A DNA stretch of 38,019 nucleotides, taken from contig JAEEQA010000014.1 of assembly GCA_016285085.1 (NCBI GenBank), positions 1-38,019 on the forward strand, given 5' to 3'. The notes beneath the pieces are model-generated. The model did not search any database and was not told where the DNA came from. It was given only the letters and a program-made list of their open reading frames with translations. The stretch comes from Bacteroidales bacterium. Lineage in GTDB: Bacteria; Bacteroidota; Bacteroidia; Bacteroidales; WCHB1-69. Shown here in pieces: positions 17,638-24,755 of the stretch (positions are counted from its first letter, which is position 1; the number at the start of each line of letters is the position of its first letter). The translations under genes and the position numbers were made by a program.

Positions 17638-18990
17638 CTATTCTTTTTTTATAAATATGAACGATTTTGTGCCGTGCTTCCCGCGTAGGATCAGAATGTA
17701 TTTCCCTGCTTTGAATTTCTTGTTATTCAATGAAATAGAGTTTCCTTTCAGAATCCCTTTCGCCACATTCTGTCCGCTTAGGTTGAGAATTTCGTATTCT
17801 GCGCCTTCATAACCTTCGGGATAGTCGATATGCAGCCGGTCGGAGGCGGGGTTGGGGTAGATGCGGAACCCCTCCGTGTCGAAGGAGTGGATGCCGACCG
17901 TGTCGGGCGGCGTGATGGTGTCAGTCGGTATGGTATCAGTCGGTATGGTGTCGGTTGGCACTGTGTCGATCGGTGTGTCGTTGAATGTGGCCCAATAGGG
18001 GAGTATGTAGTTGCTGAGGTCCAGCTTTTGCAACTTAGCCGGACGGTCAACGGTGATGCCCAGCTGAGTGGTGGTGAAGTGTTCGTTGGTGATGTAAAAG
18101 TCGGTGGCGTTGCTGGTGGCGACGGCTTCCACCTGTTCTTTGACCAACGTGCCGAAATTGAGCCGGCGCTTGTTGCCGGAAAAGAAATCATCTCCCTGGA
18201 AATCATAAAGTAAGAGTATGAAGGGATGGAGGGATGACAGGTAGTTTCCTCCGTTGTAGTCGTAGCCGCAAAGGACGGCCATGCGATATTGCGGGATGTA
18301 GGTGGCGCCGGTGACAAGGCCGCCCACATTGTAGGTTTCAAGCCGGTGGGCAACGAATGTGCCGGGCGTTTTCGGAAGCCCATAGACCGTGGTCTGCTCG
18401 GAAACCCATTGCTTGGTGAAAAGGTAGATACTGTCTCTCGTGACGATGAACGACTCGCAGTCGAAGTCGGTGGCCTGTGGGTTCGAGGTGAAGTCGGTCT
18501 GGTCTTCGTAAGAGAACCAGATGGTGTCCACAGCAAAGGTTTGGTTCAGAAGCGATTCCTTGCTGATGCGCAGGATGTGCAGGTTCTGCCGTGTCCCGCT
18601 GTTGTTGCCGAAGTCGCCGAAGTAGAGGTATAGACTGTCCTGCGAAACCTCCTCTGTGTCGTAGTTGCTGATTCCGCTGATGCACAGCGTGTCCGTGGTG
18701 GATGCGTTGGTGCTGTCAATGCGGTAGAGGCAGCAGTTGGTGTGGTCGTTGTAGGTCCAGTAGCCGCCGTTCCAGAAAAAGAGGGTGGAGGAACCTTCCA
18801 GAAGGGAGGCATCCAGCTGTCCGATTTCCGTTGCGCTGATGGTGGTGGAGGGGTATGTGCAGCTGCCGTCGTTCACGGTGGCGTTGGCGTTGTAGTTGGT
18901 CGCCATCGGGTCGGTGCAGCCGCAGATTTGGGCGGCGGCGTGCAGTATGGCGGAGAGCAAGATTGCGAAAGAAATGATAAGTTGACGCAT
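17638..18990 (-). CDS. Secreted protein with a type IX sorting domain, function unknown
   Basis: 450 aa from the ATG at 18990 (MRQLIISFAILLSAILHAAAQ); a longer open frame to 19038 only translates the upstream inverted repeat. After the signal peptide comes a short Cys-containing motif, CGCTDPMATNYNANATVND, common in Bacteroidota surface proteins. Residues about 45-350 look like a beta-propeller-type domain (repeated segments with DSLYLYFGDFGNN, DSIYLFTKQW, ATDFYITNEH); this fold call is inferred. A Pro/Thr linker of repeated PTDTI separates it from the C-terminal T9SS type A domain: FRIYPNPASDRLHIDYP, YEILNLSGQNVAKG, KAGKYILILRG. It should be a surface-attached or released T9SS cargo. No promoter element was found upstream. 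Confidence 0.82.
   Translation of the reverse strand: MRQLIISFAILLSAILHAAAQICGCTDPMATNYNANATVNDGSCTYPSTTISATEIGQLDASLLEGSSTLFFWNGGYWTYNDHTNCCLYRIDSTNASTTDTLCISGISNYDTEEVSQDSLYLYFGDFGNNSGTRQNLHILRISKESLLNQTFAVDTIWFSYEDQTDFTSNPQATDFDCESFIVTRDSIYLFTKQWVSEQTTVYGLPKTPGTFVAHRLETYNVGGLVTGATYIPQYRMAVLCGYDYNGGNYLSSLHPFILLLYDFQGDDFFSGNKRRLNFGTLVKEQVEAVATSNATDFYITNEHFTTTQLGITVDRPAKLQKLDLSNYILPYWATFNDTPIDTVPTDTIPTDTIPTDTITPPDTVGIHSFDTEGFRIYPNPASDRLHIDYPEGYEGAEYEILNLSGQNVAKGILKGNSISLNNKKFKAGKYILILRGKHGTKSFIFIKKE
17915..17974 (-). repeat. 15-bp in-frame tandem repeat, four copies (PTDTI linker)
   Basis: Four 15-base units (17915-17929, 17930-17944, 17945-17959, 17960-17974) inside the cargo gene, with a few substitutions each. 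They encode the repeated five-residue linker PTDTI before the sorting domain. Copy number can change without breaking the frame. Confidence 0.85.
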
Positions 18991-19025
18991 TGTTATTTTG
19001 GTTATTAATTTTTTTCTACTACCCC

Positions 19026-19057
19026 GGCCTTCGGCCACCCCTTCTACATAGAAGGGG
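19026..19057. repeat. Pair of adjoining palindromes in the 18991-19112 spacer
   Basis: GGCC-TTC-GGCC (19026-19036) is followed two bases later by CCCCTTCTA-CA-TAGAAGGGG (19038-19057, nine-base perfect stem). No T run follows on either strand, so it does not look like a simple terminator. It lies between the TerB/J-domain gene and the T9SS cargo gene, both on the minus strand. Confidence 0.8.
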
Positions 19058-19112
19058 AATTCCTGCTATCGTAATCTCTTCAACCTCTTACCTCATACCT
19101 TCTTCCTTTTAC

Positions 19113-19901
19113 CTATTTCATTCCCCGTGATTTGCGGATGTTGTCGTAGGCTTGGCTGAGGCGGGAGAACTTCTCTTCGGCGGCTTTCCGCATGTCGTCG
19201 CCGAGGTGCGCCACGCGGTCGGGGTGGTATTTCTTGGCGAGGTTGCGGTACGCCTTTTTCACTTCGTCGTCGGTGGCGTCGGGCGAGATTTCGAGGATTT
19301 GGTAGTCGCTGTCGAGCGTGTGCGACCGGTAGCCGCCGGTATTGCCGCTTCCGCCGCTGCTGTAACCGCCGTTGTTCCCGTTGTTGGCGTAGCTGTAGGT
19401 GAACATTGCCTTGATGGATTCGTAGTCGCTGCGGGCCACGCCGCTCCATTGGGCAATCAGTTCGATGACAGATACTTCCGACTGATGCAGTTCGCCGTCG
19501 GCGGTGGCTACACCAAACAGGAACTGGATGATGAGCAGCCGCTCGTGGATGGTGGAACTCTGCCGCAGTTCCGAGCAAACCGACTCGATGTTGTAGCTTT
19601 CGCCCAGGATTTCGGTGAGCCGGTTCATGGCTTCCTGCGCCTGCATGGGGCCGAGCGAGCGTACGAGGTAGTCGCGGACGTAGGCGAACTCCGAGCGTTC
19701 CACGTGGCCGTCCGCTTTCAGCACGGCGGCGGTCAGTATCAGCATCGACTCCATAAAGTCGGAGCGTTGGTAATGCTGGGTGTAAATCTTTACTCTGGGG
19801 GCAAATAGCCGGTCAACCAGCGAGCCAAGAAGCCATCCGAGGAAGCCTCCCCAAAAACCATAGCTGATTCCACCGATGATGAGCCCGATCCACTTGAACA
19901 T
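19113..19901 (-). CDS. DjlA-like protein: membrane anchor, TerB domain and C-terminal J domain
   Basis: 262 aa. An N-terminal hydrophobic, Gly-rich segment ([20 protein letters not shown], about residues 2-30) likely sits in the inner membrane. Residues about 45-165 are a TerB/DjlA-type helical domain ([33 protein letters not shown]). A Gly/Ser/Asn linker follows ([17 protein letters not shown]), then a J domain with the HPD motif ([18 protein letters not shown]) that would stimulate an Hsp70 ATPase. This is the domain order of DjlA. It starts 11 bases after the rimO stop, so the pair is probably one transcript. No substrate can be inferred. Confidence 0.88.
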   Translation of the reverse strand: MFKWIGLIIGGISYGFWGGFLGWLLGSLVDRLFAPRVKIYTQHYQRSDFMESMLILTAAVLKADGHVERSEFAYVRDYLVRSLGPMQAQEAMNRLTEILGESYNIESVCSELRQSSTIHERLLIIQFLFGVATADGELHQSEVSVIELIAQWSGVARSDYESIKAMFTYSYANNGNNGGYSSGGSGNTGGYRSHTLDSDYQILEISPDATDDEVKKAYRNLAKKYHPDRVAHLGDDMRKAAEEKFSRLSQAYDNIRKSRGMK

Positions 19902-19912
19902 ATATGCTGGCT

Positions 19913-21199
19913 TTAGATGATTTTTCCGTAGAGGTCGAAATGATCGGCTTTTTCAACAAGGACGTTGTAGAAGTTGCCGATTTCCAGCTTCTTGCTCTTG
20001 TCTTTGGTGATAATGACGGCGTCATCCACTTCGGGAGAGTCGAACTCGGTGCGTCCGATGTAGCACTCTTTCTCTTCGCTGTCGATGATGACCTTCATGG
20101 CCTGTCCCACCTTCTGTTGGTTGAGTTCATAGGAAATTTCCTCTTGTACGGCGATGAGTTCCTCGAGGCGGCGGTTCTTCTCCCGTTCCTTGATGGGGTC
20201 GCCGAGCGGGTAGGCGGGTGTTCCTTCTTCCAGAGAGTAGCTGAAAAAGCCGAGCCGGTCGAAGCGCATGTCTTTCACAAATTGGAGCAGCTCCTTGTGG
20301 TGCTCGCGCGTTTCGACGGGATAGCCGGAGAGGAGGGTGGTGCGGATGGCGATGCCCGGCACCTTGCTGCGGATGCGCTCCACCAAACGGTACATCTGCT
20401 CGCGGTTGCCGCCGCGCCCCATGCTTTTCAACACCTCCTCGTTGACATGCTGCAACGGAATATCCAGATATCTGCAAATATTTGAATATTTATTCATTAC
20501 GTCTAAAATCTCGTAGGGAAAATTGATGGGATAGGCATAGTGTAGCCGGATCCATTCGATACCTTTCACATCGGCAATCTTGCGGAGCAGCCGCTCCAAA
20601 TCGCGCCGCTTGTACAGGTCGGTGCCGTATGCGGTGAGGTCTTGGGCGATGAGCATCAGCTCCTTGACTCCGTTTTCCGCCAATTTGGTGGCTTCTTCCA
20701 CAATCATTTCCACGGGTTTGGAAACCTGCTTGCCCCGGATGAGGGGGATGGCGCAATAGGAACACTGCCGGTCGCAGCCCTCGGAAACCTTCAGGTAGGC
20801 GTAGTAGGACGGGGTGGACAGGATGCGGTCGGAAGAGCCGAGCAGATTGAAATCTTCTTCACCAATCAGTTCGTTGAGCCGGACGAAAGGAAACACTCCG
20901 TCGATCTCAGGCACGGAGGCGCGCAAATCCTCCTCGTACCGCTGGGCGAGGCATCCGACGACATAAAGTTTTTTGATGAGTCCGTGGTTCTTGCGTTCCG
21001 CCTGCAGCAGAATCTCGTCGATAGCCTGTTGCTTGGCGTCCTGGATGAAGGCGCAAGTATTGATGACGACCGTGTCGATGCCGTGCTCTTTTGTGGAGTT
21101 GTGCCAGACGGTGTGCCCTTTTCGCTGTAAGCTGGCGGCCAGCACTTCAGAGTCCACATTGTTCTTGGAACATCCTAATGTGATGATGTTGATTTTCAA
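19913..21199 (-). CDS. rimO: Ribosomal protein S12 methylthiotransferase RimO
   Basis: 428 aa if started at the TTG at 21199 (reads [14 protein letters not shown]). An alternative GTG at 21256 would add 19 residues encoded by a strong inverted repeat, so the TTG is preferred; there is no ATG choice. RimO thiomethylates an Asp of ribosomal protein S12 using two iron-sulfur clusters. The N-terminal cluster cysteines are in [13 protein letters not shown] and [11 protein letters not shown]. The radical-SAM motif is CDRQCSYC (cysteines 142, 146, 149). A TRAM domain closes the protein ([13 protein letters not shown] to [11 protein letters not shown]). NNVDSE after the first Cys favours RimO over MiaB. 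It is followed by the J-domain gene. Confidence 0.93.
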   Translation of the reverse strand: MKINIITLGCSKNNVDSEVLAASLQRKGHTVWHNSTKEHGIDTVVINTCAFIQDAKQQAIDEILLQAERKNHGLIKKLYVVGCLAQRYEEDLRASVPEIDGVFPFVRLNELIGEEDFNLLGSSDRILSTPSYYAYLKVSEGCDRQCSYCAIPLIRGKQVSKPVEMIVEEATKLAENGVKELMLIAQDLTAYGTDLYKRRDLERLLRKIADVKGIEWIRLHYAYPINFPYEILDVMNKYSNICRYLDIPLQHVNEEVLKSMGRGGNREQMYRLVERIRSKVPGIAIRTTLLSGYPVETREHHKELLQFVKDMRFDRLGFFSYSLEEGTPAYPLGDPIKEREKNRRLEELIAVQEEISYELNQQKVGQAMKVIIDSEEKECYIGRTEFDSPEVDDAVIITKDKSKKLEIGNFYNVLVEKADHFDLYGKII

Positions 21200-21217
21200 T
21201 CCTGCTGAATTTAAAGA

Positions 21218-21261
21218 GAGCCGTGAGACCTTGCTTTCTATGCCGCAAGTCCCCACGGCTC
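21218..21261. repeat. Long inverted repeat in the rimO leader
   Basis: Arms GAGCCGTGAGACCTTGC (21218-21234) and GCAAGTCCCCACGGCTC (21245-21261) pair over about 15 positions with small mismatches. It sits 18 bases before the favoured rimO TTG start. There is no clear T run, so it may be a leader hairpin, a protein-binding site or a weak terminator. Confidence 0.75.
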
Positions 21262-21300
21262 GTTGATAATTATCTGAATAGTATTGAGTTACTCCTTTAT

Positions 21301-21366
21301 AAACTTGATGAACTTTATAAACTTTACAAACTTGATGAACTTTATAAACTTGTAACTTTATAAACC
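21301..21366. repeat. 27-bp AT-rich tandem repeat between gcvT and rimO
   Basis: Two 27-base copies starting AAACTTGATGAACTTTATAA (21301-21327 and 21328-21354, identical in the first 24 bases) plus a partial third, ACTTTATAAACC. The word ACTTTATAAAC recurs inside and at the edges. It ends two bases before the gcvT stop codon. Confidence 0.9.
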
Positions 21367-21367
21367 A

Positions 21368-22456
21368 TTATCCTTTATAGAAAGGCATCTTGACCACGAC
21401 GGCCTTGAGCAGTTTTTCGCGGACCTTGATGTAGATCTCGGTGTCAACCTTGGAGAATTCGGCTTTCACCCAGGCGGTGCCGACGTTCTTTTCGATGCTC
21501 GGGCCGTGGGTGCCGGAGCGGACGATACCGATGTTGTTGCCTTCAGCGTCGCACACTTCGTACTCGAGGCGCGGGATGCCGCGGTCGATCATCTCGAAGC
21601 CGACGAGTTTGCGTTTCAGGCCGTCAGCCTTGAGTTTGAGCATGTACTCTTTGTCGATGCAGTCCTTGGCGTTGAGTTTGGTGATCCAGCCGAGACCTGC
21701 TTCGATGGGGCAGATGGTGTCGTCGATTTCGTGGCCGTAGAGGCAGAAACCCATTTCAAGACGGAGGGTGTCGCGGGCACCGAGACCGATGGGCTTGATG
21801 TCGAATTCCTTGCCTGCTTCAAAGACAGCGTCCCAGATCTTGAGGGCGTCCTCGTTCTTGAAGTAAATTTCGCAGCCGCCCGAACCGGTGTAGCCGGTGG
21901 TGGAGAAGATGACGTTCGGCACGCCGGCGAAGGTCACGGTCTTGGTGGTGTAGTATTCCATATCGACCACGGGGGTGTCGGTCAGCTTCTGCATGGCCTT
22001 GAGGGCGAGGGGACCCTGGATGGCGAGCTGGGAGATGCCGTCGGAGATGTTGGCGATTTCAGCGCCGAACGCTTCGTTCTGCTTGCTCACCCATGCCCAG
22101 TCCTTGTCGATGTTGGCGGCGTTCACAACCAGCAGGTAGTCGTTCTCGGCGAGGTTGTAAACGAGGAGGTCGTCCACGATGCCGCCCTTGCCGTTCGGGA
22201 AGCAGGAGTACTGCACCTTGCCGGGATAGAGCGCGGCCACATCGTTGGAAGTGATATATTGGAGAAGGGCAAGGGCCTTCGGGCCTTTCACTGTGAATTC
22301 ACCCATGTGGGAAACGTCGAAAACACCGACTTTGCTTCTCACGTGGAGGTGTTCGGCGGTGACGCCTTCATACTGGACAGGCATGTCAAAACCTGCAAAT
22401 TCTACCATTTTCGCACCTAACTTTCTGTGCGTTTCATTAAAAACAGTCGTTTTCAT
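21368..22456 (-). CDS. gcvT: Glycine cleavage system T protein (aminomethyltransferase)
   Basis: 362 aa from the ATG at 22456 (MKTTVFNETHRKLGAKMVEF); the longer frame to 22513 overlaps the promoter. It moves the aminomethyl carbon from GcvH to tetrahydrofolate and releases ammonia. Family features: FAGFDMPVQYEGV, VGVFDVSHMGEF, the folate-contact segment YNLAENDYLLVVNAAN, YTGSGGCEIYF and LGARDTLRLEMGFCLYGHEI. No gcvH or gcvP lies in the window, so the cleavage genes are split in this genome. It has a perfect -7 element and is transcribed alone or into the repeat-bearing leader of rimO. Confidence 0.96.
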   Translation of the reverse strand: MKTTVFNETHRKLGAKMVEFAGFDMPVQYEGVTAEHLHVRSKVGVFDVSHMGEFTVKGPKALALLQYITSNDVAALYPGKVQYSCFPNGKGGIVDDLLVYNLAENDYLLVVNAANIDKDWAWVSKQNEAFGAEIANISDGISQLAIQGPLALKAMQKLTDTPVVDMEYYTTKTVTFAGVPNVIFSTTGYTGSGGCEIYFKNEDALKIWDAVFEAGKEFDIKPIGLGARDTLRLEMGFCLYGHEIDDTICPIEAGLGWITKLNAKDCIDKEYMLKLKADGLKRKLVGFEMIDRGIPRLEYEVCDAEGNNIGIVRSGTHGPSIEKNVGTAWVKAEFSKVDTEIYIKVREKLLKAVVVKMPFYKG

Positions 22457-22510
22457 TATTACAATATATTTATTTATGAGATTTGTTTTTTCAATTTTGG
22501 AAATCGGGTG

Positions 22511-22518
22511 CAAAGATA
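22511..22518 (-). promoter_or_regulatory. -7 promoter element (TATCTTTG, minus strand) for gcvT
   Basis: Perfect TAnnTTTG on the minus strand, 54 bases before the gcvT start. A TTG lies 23 bases further upstream (22542-22544), slightly farther than the usual -33 distance. Confidence 0.7.
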
Positions 22519-22633
22519 CAACATTCCCCTTTTATAAACCACAATTTTTTAAACCTTTTTTGAGCCAGATGGTCTTTTTGTGCTTTTGAAAAACTTTCCT
22601 TTTCAGGCTGTTCGTACAATCAAAAAAATAGTG

Positions 22634-22641
22634 TATTTTTG
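22634..22641 (+). promoter_or_regulatory. -7 promoter element (TATTTTTG) for the DUF4412-like gene
   Basis: Perfect TAnnTTTG, 36 bases before the start at 22678; divergent from the gcvT promoter across a spacer of about 115 bases. Confidence 0.7.
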
Positions 22642-22677
22642 CAGCTCGTTTTGAAATCAATAAAATTTTATACCATT

Positions 22678-23400
22678 ATGAAAAGAATAACCTTGATTTT
22701 AGTGGCAGTCCTGACCATGGGACTTACCAGCGTTTTTGCCCAGAAGGGCGCTGCTTCCTTTACGGGAACCATCACTTCCAAAACCACTTGCAGCGGTACA
22801 ACCGATCCCAACATCATTGCACAGATTAACGGGGAATCCACCCAGATGGTCTGCGGCAACCGCACCAAAATGGTTCAGGTTCAGGAAGGCGGCCTGGGCA
22901 TCATCCAGATTTCCAATGGTGATACGAAAATGGCATACGTCATCCTGGACATTCCCGGAATGGGTAAATACTACATTGAAACTTCCGGTGACAGCATCGC
23001 CAAGGGAATGGAGAAAATGAAAACGGATTACAAATACACCGGCGAGAAAAAGACCGTAGCCGGTTACGAATGCGAAAAAGTGGTTGCATCCATGGTGAAT
23101 CTTGAAACGGATGAAGAAACTGAAACCATTATGTATGTTTCCAAGGACATCAACCCGGGCAGCGAAATCAACTTCGCCTCTCATCCCGGCCTTGTCGGCT
23201 TCCCGCTTATCACGGAGCAGCATCGTGACATCAACGGCGAGAACATCACCATCGTGAGCGAAGCCGTGACCATCACCCCCAGCAAGAAAATCAAACCCGT
23301 CGAGTTCCTTCTCCCCACCGATGCGAAGGACATCCACACCAATCCCGATCTGATGAAGATGCTCGGCATGGGCGGCGGTGACGACGACGATGACGAATAA
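22678..23400 (+). CDS. Exported DUF4412-like protein, function unknown
   Basis: 240 aa from the ATG at 22678 (MKRITLILVAVLTMGLTSVFAQ); the longer frame to 22639 reads into the promoter. After the signal peptide the mature part is mainly beta: SFTGTITSKTTC, TKMVQVQEGGLGIIQI, AYVILDIPGMGKYYIE, then KYTGEKKTVAGYECEKVV with MYVSKDINPGSEINF. The pattern of an extracellular/periplasmic domain that reports the loss of a Cys-bound ligand (TVAGYECEKV) is typical of DUF4412 proteins. It ends in an acidic tail, GGGDDDDDE. A strong terminator follows. Role unknown. Confidence 0.75.
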   Translation: MKRITLILVAVLTMGLTSVFAQKGAASFTGTITSKTTCSGTTDPNIIAQINGESTQMVCGNRTKMVQVQEGGLGIIQISNGDTKMAYVILDIPGMGKYYIETSGDSIAKGMEKMKTDYKYTGEKKTVAGYECEKVVASMVNLETDEETETIMYVSKDINPGSEINFASHPGLVGFPLITEQHRDINGENITIVSEAVTITPSKKIKPVEFLLPTDAKDIHTNPDLMKMLGMGGGDDDDDE

Positions 23401-23426
23401 AGAATCATAATCGCTTATAGAATAAT

Positions 23427-23459
23427 GAGAACGTAAAGATTTTTACGTTCTCTTTTTTT
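23427..23459 (+). terminator. Intrinsic terminator after the DUF4412-like gene
   Basis: Eleven-base perfect stem (GAGAACGTAAA / TTTACGTTCTC, loop of four) followed by seven T. It ends 12 bases before the next start codon. Confidence 0.9.
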
Positions 23460-23471
23460 AATGATTCAGCC

Positions 23472-24146
23472 ATGAATGTTGAAAAATATCAGGAAATCCT
23501 GCATGAAATCCCCGAAAATGTGCGGTTGATTGCCGTTTCGAAACTGCATCCCGCCTCGGAGGTGGAGGCCGCCTACGCACTCGGCCAGCGCGATTTCGGC
23601 GAGAACTGGGCGCAGGAGATGCGGGAAAAGCACGAAATCCTCCCGCAGGACATCCGCTGGCATTTCATCGGACACCTCCAGACCAACAAGATCAAGTACA
23701 TCATCCCGTACGTCCACCTGATCCACAGCATCGACAGTTTCAAGCTGCTGCAGGAGGTGGACCGGCAGGCGGGAAAACACGGCCGTATGGTTGGCTGCCT
23801 GTTGCAGTTCCACGTCGCCACCGAGGAAACAAAGTCCGGTTTCTTGATGCAGGAATGCGAACAAATGTTGCAGTCGCCGGAATTTTCTGCATTGAAAAAT
23901 GTTGAGATCAAAGGGGTGATGGGGATGGCCAGTTTTACGGACGATACCGCGCAGGTCCGGCGCGAGTTCTGCACGCTCCACAGTTTTTTCACTAAACTGA
24001 AAACGGAATATTTTTCGGAGAATCCCGACTTCAAGGAACTTTCGATGGGAATGACAAGCGATTACCGGATTGCCATTGAGGAGGGAAGCACGATGATCCG
24101 TGTGGGCAGCGCCATCTTCGGGGCAAGGGATTACTCGAAGCGTTAG
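23472..24146 (+). CDS. yggS: YggS/PLPBP-family pyridoxal-phosphate homeostasis protein
   Basis: 224 aa, the normal size of this family. It binds PLP on an alanine-racemase-like barrel and buffers the cofactor; no catalytic activity is established. The PLP lysine is in LIAVSKLHPASEVEAAY (Lys22). Other family features: FGENWAQEM, RWHFIGHLQTNKIKYI, HSIDSFKLLQEVDRQA, GVMGMASFTDD, LSMGMTSDYRIAIEEGSTMIRVGSAIFG. The start is only 12 bases after the preceding T tract, leaving no room for a separate -7 element, so expression probably depends on read-through or on a promoter within the hairpin region. Confidence 0.95.
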   Translation: MNVEKYQEILHEIPENVRLIAVSKLHPASEVEAAYALGQRDFGENWAQEMREKHEILPQDIRWHFIGHLQTNKIKYIIPYVHLIHSIDSFKLLQEVDRQAGKHGRMVGCLLQFHVATEETKSGFLMQECEQMLQSPEFSALKNVEIKGVMGMASFTDDTAQVRREFCTLHSFFTKLKTEYFSENPDFKELSMGMTSDYRIAIEEGSTMIRVGSAIFGARDYSKR

Positions 24147-24200
24147 AACGCACAGAATCATAACGATTTATATAGTTGATAAAAAAGAACAGTCATTGCT

Positions 24201-24703
24201 GTGAAACATAAAATCTTACGGATTGTCTTTTCATCTTTCTTTGTTCTGAATGGACTTGCCGCTTTCGCTCAGTCAGATGTGGTTCCGGCAGGCGGGACGG
24301 CTACGGGTGAAGGTGGAACGGTCACTTTCTCTGTTGGACAAATTGCGGTCCAGTCGAATGAAGAGGGCAGCATTATCCTCTCCGAAGGTGTGCAGCAGCC
24401 ATACGAAATCCAAACCATCGGAATCGACAACTATCCCGGCATCACGCTGAGTGCGATGGTTTATCCAAACCCGACCCGCGGGAATGTACAATTGTCAATC
24501 AACAATGAACAAGGTACAATTATCAATGGGCAATTGGAAGTAAAGGTGTTTGACACAAACAGCAAATATCTGTTTTCAAGGAAATAGAGGGAGAAATTAC
24601 GGAAATTCCTATGTCGGACTTCGCCACGGGTACCTATTTTGTGAATGTTCTGGACGGTACATGTGTGCTCAAATCCTTCAAAGTGGTGAAGATGGCGCAG
24701 TAA
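24201..24703 (+). pseudogene. Small T9SS-sorted exported protein gene broken by a one-base frameshift
   Basis: A GTG start gives a signal peptide (MKHKILRIVFSSFFVLNGLA) and about 100 residues with the pattern PAGGTATGEGGTVTFSVGQI and the start of a sorting domain (SAMVYPNPTRGNVQLSI, LEVKVFDTNSKYLFS). The frame then stops at 24587. From 24578 the next frame continues the domain exactly as expected: KEIEGEITEIPMSDFATGTY, then FVNVLDG and LKSFKVVKMAQ, ending at 24703. A single missing base near 24577 explains this. With the break, the product lacks the last two strands of the type A domain and should not be sorted. It may be a true mutation or a sequencing error. The gene lies 53 bases before the large surface protein gene. 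Confidence 0.8.
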
Positions 24704-24755
24704 AATGGGATAGTAGAAGAATATAGAATTCAGAAAATCAATAACTCAAAATACA

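Noticed and set aside
18991..19038. N-terminal extension of the 450-aa T9SS cargo
   Set aside because: The extra residues come from the palindrome pair; a normal signal peptide starts at the ATG at 18990.
22457..22510. Glycine riboswitch before gcvT
   Set aside because: The leader between the -7 element and the ATG is only about 50 bases, too short for a glycine aptamer, and no matching motif is visible.
24561..24592. Programmed -1 frameshift in the small T9SS cargo gene
   Set aside because: The direction fits, but no slippery heptamer or downstream structure was seen; a one-base deletion or read error is simpler.
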